9,051 bases of DNA from Desulfurivibrio alkaliphilus (lineage in GTDB: Bacteria; Desulfobacterota; Desulfobulbia; Desulfobulbales; Desulfurivibrionaceae), in assembly GCA_011048585.1 (NCBI GenBank), contig DSDS01000114.1, forward strand, positions 1 through 9,051, in the 5' to 3' direction. A program made the translations under genes and the position numbers. Below the pieces are notes generated by a model. It saw only the letters and a program-made list of their open reading frames with translations, did not search any database and was not told the origin of the DNA. Shown here one piece after another: positions 1-5,574 of this stretch; positions within the stretch are counted from its first letter, which is position 1, and the number at the start of each line of letters is the position of its first letter.

Positions 1-471
1 AAGGGCCAGGCCCTCTATCGCTGCCGTTTGCGCAATATGATCAGCGGCAACGCCTTCGATCGCACCTTCCGCTCCAACGACAAATTTGAGCCCGCCCCCC
101 TGGAGGAGCGCTCCATGCAGTTTCTCTACGGCCAGGGTGATGAGTACCACTTCATGGACACCAAGAGCTACGAGCAGATCGTGATTCGCAAGGAGATGCT
201 GGGTGATGATGTCAACTTCCTGATCGACAACATGGAGGTTAGCGTGCTGCTCTACGAGGAACGGGCCATCGGGGTGACCATGCCCAACTTCGTCAACCTG
301 ACGGTGACCCAGGCCGATCCTTGGGCCAAGGGAGATACCAGCGGTAGCGACACCAAGCCGGTGACCGTGGAAACCGGCTACGTGCTGCAGGTGCCCCCCT
401 TTATCAACGAGGGGGACAAACTCCAGATCGATACCCGCACCGGCCAGTATGTGACCCGGGTCAAGGAATAG
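1..471 (+). CDS. efp: Elongation factor P, 3' part (5' end outside window)
   Basis: EF-P binds between the P and E sites of the ribosome and promotes peptide bond formation at polyproline stretches. The frame is open from base 1 and reads KGQALYRCRLRN, matching the end of the domain I loop of bacterial EF-P (PGKGQA in E. coli). By that alignment the first codon, AAG, is the lysine equivalent to E. coli K34, which receives the (beta-)lysyl modification. The rest covers OB domains II and III, with family signatures such as HFMDTKSYEQ, PNFVNLTVTQADPWAKGDT and the C-terminal DTRTGQYVTRVKE. The 156 visible residues plus about 33 missing give about 189, the normal family length. The ATG at base 28 is internal and is not the true start. 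The stop lies 4 nt before epmA, whose ribosome site sits inside the last efp codons, so the two are surely co-transcribed. Family assignment is essentially certain. Confidence 0.97.
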   Translation, partial: KGQALYRCRLRNMISGNAFDRTFRSNDKFEPAPLEERSMQFLYGQGDEYHFMDTKSYEQIVIRKEMLGDDVNFLIDNMEVSVLLYEERAIGVTMPNFVNLTVTQADPWAKGDTSGSDTKPVTVETGYVLQVPPFINEGDKLQIDTRTGQYVTRVKE

Positions 472-475
472 GGTC

Positions 476-1378
476 ATGCTGCATCTCTGGGGGCGGGCCG
501 GGATGATCCGGGCCGTCCGCCGCTTTTTTGACCAGCGCGGCTACCTGGAGGTGGAGACCCCCATCCGTATCCCCGCTCCGGCTCCGGAGCCCCATCTGAT
601 TCCCCAGGCCGCCGGCTCCTGGTTTCTGCAAACCTCGCCCGAGTTGTGCATGAAACGTCTGCTGGCCCGGGGTGTTCCCCAGCTCTACCAGATCTGTAAA
701 TGTTTCCGCCGCAAGGAGCGGGGGAGCCGCCATCTACCCGAGTTCACCATGCTGGAGTGGTACCGGGCCGGAGCCGATTATCGCGATCTGATGAGCGATT
801 GCGAAGAGCTGCTGGGGGCGGTCGCCGGTGAGCTTAGCGCCGGCCGCGTGAGTTCGGTGGCCGCTCGGGCCCTGGCCCGGCTCGATCTGACCCCGCCCTG
901 GGAAAGGATCAGCGTGGCCGAGGCCTTTCGCCGGCATGCCGGCATGGCGGTGGAGGAGGCGCTGGCCCGTGATCTCTTCGAGGAGTTGCTGGTGGAGAAG
1001 ATTGAGCCCCATTTGGGTCGGAGCCGCCCCACCTTTCTCCATGATTACCCTGCCGAGTTGGGGGCCCTGGCCCGGCTCAGCCCGGATAATCCGGCGATTT
1101 CCGAACGCTTCGAGCTCTATATCGCCGGCTTGGAGCTGGCCAACGGCTTTTCCGAATTGATCGACCCGGTGGAGCAGCGCCGCCGCTTTACGGTCGATCG
1201 TCGGAAGATCCGGGCGGCTGGGCGGCGGCCGCCGCCCATGCCGGAAAAGTTTCTCGCTGAGCTGGCCCTGATGCCCCCGGCCGCCGGGATTGCCCTGGGC
1301 CTTGATCGGCTGGCCATGATCATGCTTGGGGCCGACCGGATCGATTCGGTTTTGGCCTTTACCCCCGAACAGTTATGA
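476..1378 (+). CDS. epmA: EF-P--(R)-beta-lysine ligase EpmA (GenX/PoxA/YjeA), class II LysRS paralogue
   Basis: EpmA activates (beta-)lysine with ATP and transfers it to the EF-P loop lysine instead of a tRNA. The 300-residue protein is the class II lysyl-tRNA synthetase catalytic core without the N-terminal anticodon-binding domain; E. coli EpmA is 325. Visible motifs are motif 1 around residues 14-30 (VRRFFDQRGYLEVETPI), TSPE at 53-56, motif 2 at 77-97 (FRRKE...HLPEFTMLEWYR), an ELANGFSEL segment, and motif 3 at 271-285 with G275-LDR278. ATG 476 is the only reasonable start: an in-frame stop lies at 452-454, and AAGGA at 463-467 sits 8 nt upstream. The protein carries PPPMP at residues 252-256, itself a potential EF-P-dependent stall. 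It lies directly after efp, its substrate. The beta-lysine-making partner EpmB is not in this window, so whether the donor is alpha- or beta-lysine cannot be judged here. Confidence 0.95.
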   Translation: MLHLWGRAGMIRAVRRFFDQRGYLEVETPIRIPAPAPEPHLIPQAAGSWFLQTSPELCMKRLLARGVPQLYQICKCFRRKERGSRHLPEFTMLEWYRAGADYRDLMSDCEELLGAVAGELSAGRVSSVAARALARLDLTPPWERISVAEAFRRHAGMAVEEALARDLFEELLVEKIEPHLGRSRPTFLHDYPAELGALARLSPDNPAISERFELYIAGLELANGFSELIDPVEQRRRFTVDRRKIRAAGRRPPPMPEKFLAELALMPPAAGIALGLDRLAMIMLGADRIDSVLAFTPEQL

Positions 1379-1383
1379 GGAGG
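1378..1383 (+). promoter_or_regulatory. Shine-Dalgarno AGGAGG that decides the start of the next gene
   Basis: AGGAGG overlaps the last base of the epmA stop codon. A GTG at 1385 is only 1 nt away, too close for initiation. The in-frame GTG at 1391 is 7 nt away, which is near-optimal. I therefore place the start of the downstream gene at 1391. Confidence 0.6.
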
Positions 1384-1390
1384 AGTGCGG

Positions 1391-1984
1391 GTGCCCCCAC
1401 CCATTGGCGCGAACCAGCGGTTGATCAGCGACTACGAATTTGATTTCGCTAAACGGCTGGCCCGGGAGGTGCTGGATAAGCCCAAGGTCTCGGTTTGGCT
1501 GGTGCTGATCCCCATCCTTTTTCTCTATTACGCCCATAAAATTCAGCGCTACAAGGCGGGGTTGCAGGGGTTCTGCGACGGGGTGCTGCACACCCGTAAA
1601 ATCGCCCTGGAGGCGGTGGTGGCCGAACTGCTGGGCACCGATGGCCCCGATCATCGAGCCCTCTTTCTCGCGGCTCACCCCGAGCCCACCCCCCAGATCC
1701 TGACGGTGCTGGAAAAACAGACGGCCCAGATCGAGCTGCTCCGGGAGCATTATCGTCGCCTGCTGCTCCAGACCGCCCCCGACTACCGGGGCCTGCTGCG
1801 GGGGGGCTATCGCAACAGTGTTGAATATGGGGATTTTCTCGACCGGTTGGACCGGGTGGAGGAGGAGATGGGAGAGGCGGTCCTGGATGCCTTTCGGCCC
1901 GGGGAAGAGGCCCGCCGGATCAATGAACGAATGGTCAGCTTAAGCCGTCAACTGCGGGCTGAGGACCAGCGTCGCTTCTTTTAA
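1391..1984 (+). CDS. Unrecognised single-TM protein, third gene of the efp-epmA operon
   Basis: I do not recognise this 197-residue protein. From the GTG at 1391 it starts (M)PPPIGANQ. A charged, amphipathic segment follows, then one strongly hydrophobic stretch at about residues 33-48 (VSVWLVLIPILFLYY) ending in HKIQRYK. That predicts a single membrane anchor followed by a larger soluble domain of roughly 145 residues. The soluble part is rich in Leu, Glu and Arg and looks almost wholly helical, with likely coiled-coil stretches (LEKQTAQIELLREHYRRLLLQ; residues near 150-195 rich in E/R). There is no Cys-rich, Walker or other catalytic motif. It follows epmA by 12 nt with a strong ribosome site, so it belongs to the EF-P modification operon and may be functionally tied to it. 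Base composition and codon use match its neighbours, so I see no sign of transfer. Existence is well supported by coupling and composition; function is unknown. Confidence 0.85.
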   Translation: MPPPIGANQRLISDYEFDFAKRLAREVLDKPKVSVWLVLIPILFLYYAHKIQRYKAGLQGFCDGVLHTRKIALEAVVAELLGTDGPDHRALFLAAHPEPTPQILTVLEKQTAQIELLREHYRRLLLQTAPDYRGLLRGGYRNSVEYGDFLDRLDRVEEEMGEAVLDAFRPGEEARRINERMVSLSRQLRAEDQRRFF

Positions 1985-1998
1985 ATCAGCGCTGGTCC
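1963..1998. repeat. 9-bp perfect inverted repeat at the 3' end of the operon (possible terminator)
   Basis: GGACCAGCG (1963-1971) pairs exactly with CGCTGGTCC (1990-1998) around an 18-nt loop. The loop contains the gene's TAA stop and the TCTTTT run. No T-run follows the stem on either strand, so it is not a classical intrinsic terminator. It lies in the 30-bp gap and gene end between two convergent genes, where a bidirectional transcription barrier or RNA-stabilising stem would be expected. Confidence 0.4.
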
Positions 1999-2014
1999 CG
2001 GTGCCGGCCGCCGC

Positions 2015-2473
2015 TCATCGGCTGCTTTGCCGGACCTTGCCGCCGATCACGAAGGCGGCGCTCACCAGGAAAAGATTTTTAATGATGTATTGCCCCTCCA
2101 GGCTGACCCCGAAAGGAAAGCGGGTGAAGCAGACTTCGGGCAGCAGCAGCAGGGGCAGCATGGTGCCGGGTATCTGTAGAACGAGCAGCAGCAGGGCGAC
2201 GCGAATCAGGGGGCGGCAGAGCAGGCCCAGTCCGATGGCCATCTCCCACCAGCCCAGAATCGGGATAAAGGCCGAGGGCTCTACCCAGTAAACCGTGCTT
2301 TTGATCAGCTCCTCCTCTGGACTGAGCCCTAAGGGCTTGAGGGCCCCGAACCAGAAGAAGATGATGGCCAGGGAGAGGCGCAGCACGACCTGGCAATGTT
2401 TGTCCAGCCAGGCGGAGGCGCAGGCGTCGAAGCGGTCCAGCCATTTTGGTATCCAACTCTCTTTATGTGGCAT
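2015..2473 (-). CDS. DoxX-like small four-TM membrane protein
   Basis: This 152-residue inner-membrane protein has four hydrophobic segments at about 29-46, 68-86, 90-111 and 128-145. The pattern fits the DoxX/DUF417 (YkgB/RclC) superfamily: TM1 ends in an FWFGALKPLGL motif resembling the family's F-x-W-x-G-x-x-K pattern, TM2 begins GWWEMAIGLGLL, and the last loop reads SLEGQYIIKNLFL, like the G-(R/Q)-Y-(V/I)-(I/L)-K-(D/N) segment of DoxX proteins. Members are loosely linked to redox or oxidative-stress functions, but the biochemical role is mostly unknown. The ATG at 2473 has only a weak, distant GGAG, and no better start is seen upstream. It converges with the efp operon across 30 bp. Upstream, a 198-bp gap with a strong hairpin separates it from the transporter operon on the same strand, so it may be a separate unit. 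Superfamily call is likely; specific function unknown. Confidence 0.8.
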   Translation of the reverse strand: MPHKESWIPKWLDRFDACASAWLDKHCQVVLRLSLAIIFFWFGALKPLGLSPEEELIKSTVYWVEPSAFIPILGWWEMAIGLGLLCRPLIRVALLLLVLQIPGTMLPLLLLPEVCFTRFPFGVSLEGQYIIKNLFLVSAAFVIGGKVRQSSR

Positions 2474-2536
2474 CTCGATGTCGGTCGCTCCAACGGCTCG
2501 CTGTTTTCAAGGTGGGGCCGTAAAGGTCACGGTCGC

Positions 2537-2584
2537 CCGGTCCGGCTTGGGGGAGGAGAGGGGAGGGAACCCAAGCCGGACCGG
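2537..2584. repeat. Perfect 15-bp inverted repeat with purine-rich loop
   Basis: CCGGTCCGGCTTGGG (2537-2551) is the exact reverse complement of CCCAAGCCGGACCGG (2570-2584), with an 18-nt G/A-only loop. It lies in the gap between the 82-residue protein gene and the DoxX-like gene, both on the minus strand. Neither flank has a T-tract, so it is not a textbook intrinsic terminator. It could still be a transcript-stabilising stem, an attenuator or a dispersed palindromic repeat. The remainder of the 2474-2671 gap contains no gene I can support. Confidence 0.7.
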
Positions 2585-2671
2585 TTATCCGTAAACTTGC
2601 CGCCCGGTTCGGTTCACCGGATTTCTGGTGGATGAATTCAGGGCAATCAAGATCGTTATGGCCTCGGGCAG

Positions 2672-2920
2672 TCAGCGCCGCAGGGTGTTGCGGATATGGT
2701 TCTCCGCGCCGGCGGTCTTTTCCGACTGGCTGTACCAGTAGGTGCTGGTGTCCACATCGGCGGCGATAATCGCAGCCATTACCGGCTGCAAGCCCGGCAG
2801 GTTTTGCCCCCAGGGCAAAATCACCCAGGTCAGCAGCCAGAACAGGCCCAACCCCAGCAGCAATCCGGCCCAGCCCCTATTTGCCTGCTTCCGTTTTGTC
2901 TGCTCCATGGTGGTCGGCAT
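2672..2920 (-). CDS. Small single-TM membrane protein downstream of the transporter
   Basis: This 82-residue protein has a basic N-terminus (KRKQANR), then one TM helix at about residues 17-35 (WAGLLLGLGLFWLLTWVIL), then a more polar C-terminus with a short semi-hydrophobic stretch (VMAAIIAADV) and a basic end (RNTLRR). The positive-inside rule suggests N-terminus in the cytoplasm and the tail outside. The ATG at 2920 is supported by AAGGAG at 2928-2933 with 7-nt spacing; the alternative Met5 has none. It follows the YeiH-type transporter by 92 bp on the same strand, with a hairpin in between. I do not recognise a family. Its position suggests a small accessory or stabilising subunit of the transporter, which is inference. 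An overlapping frame on the other strand is judged spurious because it has no comparable ribosome site. Confidence 0.7.
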   Translation of the reverse strand: MPTTMEQTKRKQANRGWAGLLLGLGLFWLLTWVILPWGQNLPGLQPVMAAIIAADVDTSTYWYSQSEKTAGAENHIRNTLRR

Positions 2921-2973
2921 CTTCTCGCTCCTTAAAAGCTGTATGTCAAAATCCCATCAAGAATGGTAATTGT

Positions 2974-3003
2974 CCGGCGGCCCCCCATCCGGGTTGCCGC
3001 CGG
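2974..3003 (-). terminator. Hairpin after the transporter gene (weak terminator or processing stem)
   Basis: CCGGCGGC (2974-2981) pairs exactly with GCCGCCGG (2996-3003). The loop can fold further through CCC/GGG around a GGAT tetraloop on the minus strand. It starts 10 nt past the transporter stop codon. The bases that follow on the minus strand (ACAATTACC) lack a T-run, so termination is probably partial at best, and downstream expression of the small gene could be set by read-through. Confidence 0.45.
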
Positions 3004-3012
3004 GACTTTACC

Positions 3013-4761
3013 TTATTGCATCAGGCTCTCGGTCACCCCGGGGAAGACCAGGAAGAACATGATGTAAGCCATCAGCAGGGTCAGCATCAGGTTCAGGCTC
3101 TGGCCGCAGACGTAGAGGATGGCCGGCTTACCACCCTTGAAGTGTACGGCCATCTCCCGGAAGTTGGAGGAGAGTCCGATGCTGGCGAAGGCCAGGATAA
3201 AGAACCAGTCCCGCAACGGCCGGCTGAAACCGCGCAGCACGCCCTGGTCGATCATCACATCACCGGCGCTGCCCATGTAGGCAAGTATGGCGGAGAAGAT
3301 GATCGAGGCGGAGATAAAACCCAGGACGAACTTGGGGAAACGGTACCAGATCTCCATCTTGCTCACCGTCTGGCCCTGGACACAATCAACCCGGGCGCAC
3401 CAGTAAACCGCCACGCCGAAGGCGATGATCCCGATCATCACGTTCTGGATCATCTTGATGGTGGCCGCGACAAACATCCCGGTCTCACCCAGGAAGGTGC
3501 CGGCCGCCACCACCGCCCCGGTGGAGTCGATGGTGCCGCCGATCCAGGCGCCGCCCAGTACCGGATGCATCCCCACCGCCACGATAAAGGTGGGCAGGGC
3601 GATCATCATTACCGCGGTAAACAGCATCGACATCCCGATGGCGATGGTCAGCTCCTCCTTCTTGGCCCGGCAGGCCGCCGCGGTGGCGATGGCCGCCGAG
3701 ACGCCGCAGACCGACATGTCGGCCGAAACGGTAATGTTGAGGGTTTTCGATTGCAGGCCGATCACCTTCTGGCCCAGGATGTAGGTCACAATCAGGACGG
3801 TGGGGGTGACCACCCAGGCTATGAAGATGCCCGGCAGGCCGATGGCCAGCATCTTGCCGAACAGGATCTCCGCCCCCAGCAGCACCAGGCCGGTCTTGAT
3901 GAAATATTCGGTCTGGAGAGCCGATTTGAGGAAGGCCGGGGTGCCCACGGTGTTACTGATCAGCATCCCGCCCAAAATCGCCCAGATGATGGCCCCAAAG
4001 CCATACTCCCGCACGGTGGTCTGGTTGCCAATAATCTCGGCGCACACCGCCAGCAGAAAGACGAACCAGAACCCCTGTATGAACTTGGTGGTGCTGATTC
4101 CCATGAAGCGGGTGCCGATGGAAAAGATCAGCATGGTTATCACCAGGGTGCCGATCAGGTAGGGAATCTTGTTGTAAGCCTGAACGGTGGCCCGACTGCG
4201 CAGGCTGCCTCGCTCCTTTTCCCGGGCCTGGCGCCATTCGCTGATTGCCGTCTCGGCCTGGTCGTTGAGCATGGTGTTTCGGAATCCCGCCGCTTCAGCC
4301 ATGGCCTGGGCCGTTTTGGCGTTGGCCAGGGCGGCCTTGGTCTTCTCCTGGGCCTCTTCGTAAGCGGGCAGGGCCGCCGCCCTGCGGGCCGCCGCTGCCT
4401 CCTCGCTCAGATAGAGCGATTCCATGGGGTTGGAGCTCCAGCGGCCGGGCCGTTGCAGCCATTGGCCGATGCTCTTGGCATAGGGTTCATTGCGGGCCCG
4501 CAGGTCCGATTTGGCGTCGTTGGCCTGGTGCCATTCGATGGTCTGGAAGGGGGCCCGGGCCGCTTCGACACTCAGGGTGTTCTTGGACTTGGCCAGTTTT
4601 TCATGCATCTCGTCCGGGGGGCGGGGCAGGAAGATGATCAGGCCCACCGCCAGGATCGCAAACCCCAGCCAGATCGCCCACCAGTCCTCCTTTTTCCACA
4701 TCTCGGACCATTCCCATTTTCCCTTGTCAACTACCACATCGCTACTGGTTGGCGCGGTCAT
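3013..4761 (-). CDS. YeiH/UPF0324-type putative sulfate exporter family transporter, enlarged N-terminus
   Basis: This 582-residue multi-pass inner-membrane protein matches the YeiH (UPF0324, putative sulfate exporter) family from about residue 198 onward, with roughly ten hydrophobic helices. Family-like segments include SVCGVSAAIATAA (350-362), IGGTIDSTGAVVAAGTFLG (407-425) and FFILAFASIGLSSNF (520-534). Substrate in this family is not firmly established; anion or sulfonate export is the usual guess. Usual members are about 340-350 residues. Here an extra N-terminal TM (about 27-45) is followed by about 150 soluble residues. Within these, 117-195 is Ala/Glu/Arg-rich, very helical and probably coiled-coil, and would lie outside the cytoplasm if the N-terminus is inside. 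The ATG at 4761 has a strong AGGAGG 9 nt upstream. The gene follows the universal stress protein by 38 nt and is probably co-transcribed with it. Family call is confident; transport function is inferred. Confidence 0.88.
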   Translation of the reverse strand: MTAPTSSDVVVDKGKWEWSEMWKKEDWWAIWLGFAILAVGLIIFLPRPPDEMHEKLAKSKNTLSVEAARAPFQTIEWHQANDAKSDLRARNEPYAKSIGQWLQRPGRWSSNPMESLYLSEEAAAARRAAALPAYEEAQEKTKAALANAKTAQAMAEAAGFRNTMLNDQAETAISEWRQAREKERGSLRSRATVQAYNKIPYLIGTLVITMLIFSIGTRFMGISTTKFIQGFWFVFLLAVCAEIIGNQTTVREYGFGAIIWAILGGMLISNTVGTPAFLKSALQTEYFIKTGLVLLGAEILFGKMLAIGLPGIFIAWVVTPTVLIVTYILGQKVIGLQSKTLNITVSADMSVCGVSAAIATAAACRAKKEELTIAIGMSMLFTAVMMIALPTFIVAVGMHPVLGGAWIGGTIDSTGAVVAAGTFLGETGMFVAATIKMIQNVMIGIIAFGVAVYWCARVDCVQGQTVSKMEIWYRFPKFVLGFISASIIFSAILAYMGSAGDVMIDQGVLRGFSRPLRDWFFILAFASIGLSSNFREMAVHFKGGKPAILYVCGQSLNLMLTLLMAYIMFFLVFPGVTESLMQ

Positions 4762-4799
4762 GATTTAGTTCCTCCTCATTGCCGTTATCTGAGGCGGGT

Positions 4800-5222
4800 T
4801 CAGCGGATCACCAGGACGCTGCGGCTGCTCCTGCTGACCACCTTGTGGGCCACGCTGCCCAGGGCGCCCCGGCCGCCATGGCCATGTTTGCCCCCGGCCC
4901 CGATGACGATCAGGTCGGCGTTGATCTCGTCGGCGCTGGTCAAAATGCAATCCTCGGCCGAGCCGGGCTTGATCAGCACCTCGGCGCTGAAACCGCTGTC
5001 CGCCAGTTTGCCCTTGATCTTCTCCCGAATCCCCTCAGCCTCCCTGTAAAGGGTGTCGGTGATGCTCTTGCACTCGTCGATGCCGACGTCCAGCAGGCAG
5101 AGGTCGGGGACGACGATCAGCACGATGATTTCGGCCTCGCCAAGTTTGCCGGCCAGCTTTACGACCTCGTCCAAGGTTTTGTAAGCCTGGCCCGAACCGT
5201 CATGGGGTACGAGCAGCTTCAT
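4800..5222 (-). CDS. Universal stress protein (UspA family)
   Basis: This is a single-domain cytoplasmic Usp of 140 residues, the usual family length. It begins MKLLVPHDGSG (family beta1 plus the Asp8 loop), has alternating beta/alpha elements, and ends IVIGAGGKHGHGGRGALGSVAHKVVSRSSRSVLVIR. The latter corresponds to the ATP-binding pattern G-2x-G-9x-G(S/T). Here G108 and G111 are followed by ten rather than nine residues before G122-S123, and the loop holds two His and many Gly, so nucleotide binding is likely but slightly atypical. The frame stays open to 5300, but the start at 5222 is chosen because AAAGGAGG sits 5 nt upstream and the family N-terminus begins there. It is the first gene of a probable operon with the transporter 38 nt downstream. 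Such a pairing suggests stress- or energy-responsive control of the transporter, by inference only. Confidence 0.93.
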   Translation of the reverse strand: MKLLVPHDGSGQAYKTLDEVVKLAGKLGEAEIIVLIVVPDLCLLDVGIDECKSITDTLYREAEGIREKIKGKLADSGFSAEVLIKPGSAEDCILTSADEINADLIVIGAGGKHGHGGRGALGSVAHKVVSRSSRSVLVIR

Positions 5223-5227
5223 GGTGG

Positions 5228-5235
5228 CCTCCTTT
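5228..5235 (-). promoter_or_regulatory. Strong Shine-Dalgarno fixing the usp start
   Basis: On the minus strand AAAGGAGG lies 5 nt before the ATG at 5222. The upstream in-frame ATG at 5300 has no comparable site and would add 26 residues unlike the Usp family, so the shorter protein is correct. Confidence 0.75.
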
Positions 5236-5252
5236 GCTGAGGGTTGGTGCAT

Positions 5253-5288
5253 GTTGTCACGTTGGCGATGGTCGTTGTCATGGTTGGC
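5253..5288. repeat. Imperfect direct repeat, 21-bp period, in the usp leader
   Basis: GTTGTCA occurs at 5253-5259 and again at 5274-5280. Each copy is followed within 1-3 nt by GTTGGC (5261-5266 and 5283-5288). The 21-22 bp period is two DNA helical turns, placing both copies on one face, as expected of tandem operator half-sites. It lies 31-66 bp upstream of the usp start, inside its probable leader or promoter. Chance occurrence cannot be excluded. Confidence 0.4.
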
Positions 5289-5433
5289 AACTAGCAACAA
5301 TCGTTCCAGCTCCGACGATAGTTGTATTAATATCTTTTTTGCCTTTTAAAACGAAGGGTTATCTGGTGGGGTAGGGGCGAGCGATTGTGGTTGGCGCCCC
5401 CGTAACGGCCATGCGAGTGCCTCCCTGCGGCAA

Positions 5434-5459
5434 CAGGTGCCAATTGGAGTTGGCACCTG
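5434..5459. promoter_or_regulatory. Perfect 10-bp dyad, candidate operator
   Basis: CAGGTGCCAA (5434-5443) and TTGGCACCTG (5450-5459) are exact inverted repeats around a 6-nt spacer, TTGGAG. The dyad lies 47 bp upstream of the TATAAT box and between divergent operons. The size and symmetry suit binding by a dimeric regulator, possibly the NtrC-family regulator encoded downstream. A transcribed stem-loop is the alternative. Confidence 0.5.
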
Positions 5460-5482
5460 AAGTCTCCATGGGGTGTTCTGGG

Positions 5483-5511
5483 GTGAATAGCGCGCTGATT
5501 TGAGCTATAAT
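5483..5511 (+). promoter_or_regulatory. Candidate sigma70-type promoter of the two-component operon
   Basis: An exact TATAAT at 5506-5511 stands out in GC-rich DNA. With a 17-bp spacer the -35 would be GTGAAT (5483-5488), matching TTGACA at only three positions, and no extended -10 TG is present. Transcription would start near 5518, about 67 nt before the kinase start. The poor -35 suggests a weak or activator-dependent promoter. Confidence 0.45.
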
Positions 5512-5574
5512 CCCCCACGGGCAGCGGAGGATAATGACGGCGTACCGCTGTTGCCGAGCCGATTACAGGCCGGG

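Noticed and set aside
2549..2567. Possible G-quadruplex in the hairpin loop
   Set aside because: Only three runs of three or more G occur, so the four-tract requirement is not met.
2944..2949. An exact TTGACA on the minus strand before the 82-residue gene
   Set aside because: At 16-18 bp downstream there is no -10-like sequence. That position falls on the ribosome-site/start region (GAGAAG).
2881..5049. A 722-codon open frame on the plus strand opposite the transporter and usp genes
   Set aside because: It is longer than any real gene here but is a GC-rich antisense shadow. Its residues (H, D, G, Q, P-rich, low complexity) have no domain, and the minus strand carries clear conserved families with good ribosome sites.
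5428..5443. Possible sigma54 promoter, minus strand, TGGCAC-CTG-TTGC toward usp
   Set aside because: Both boxes exist, but the GG-to-GC spacing is 8 bp instead of the strict 10 bp, so it should not function as such.
5451..5467. Possible sigma54 promoter, plus strand, from TGGCAC in the dyad
   Set aside because: The position 10 bp after the GG reads CT rather than GC, and no TTGC element is present at the required spacing.
5411..5503. A 30-codon plus-strand frame spanning the dyad, with three Cys, as a leader peptide
   Set aside because: There is no ribosome site before its ATG and no regulatory codon run. It would also start upstream of the TATAAT promoter.
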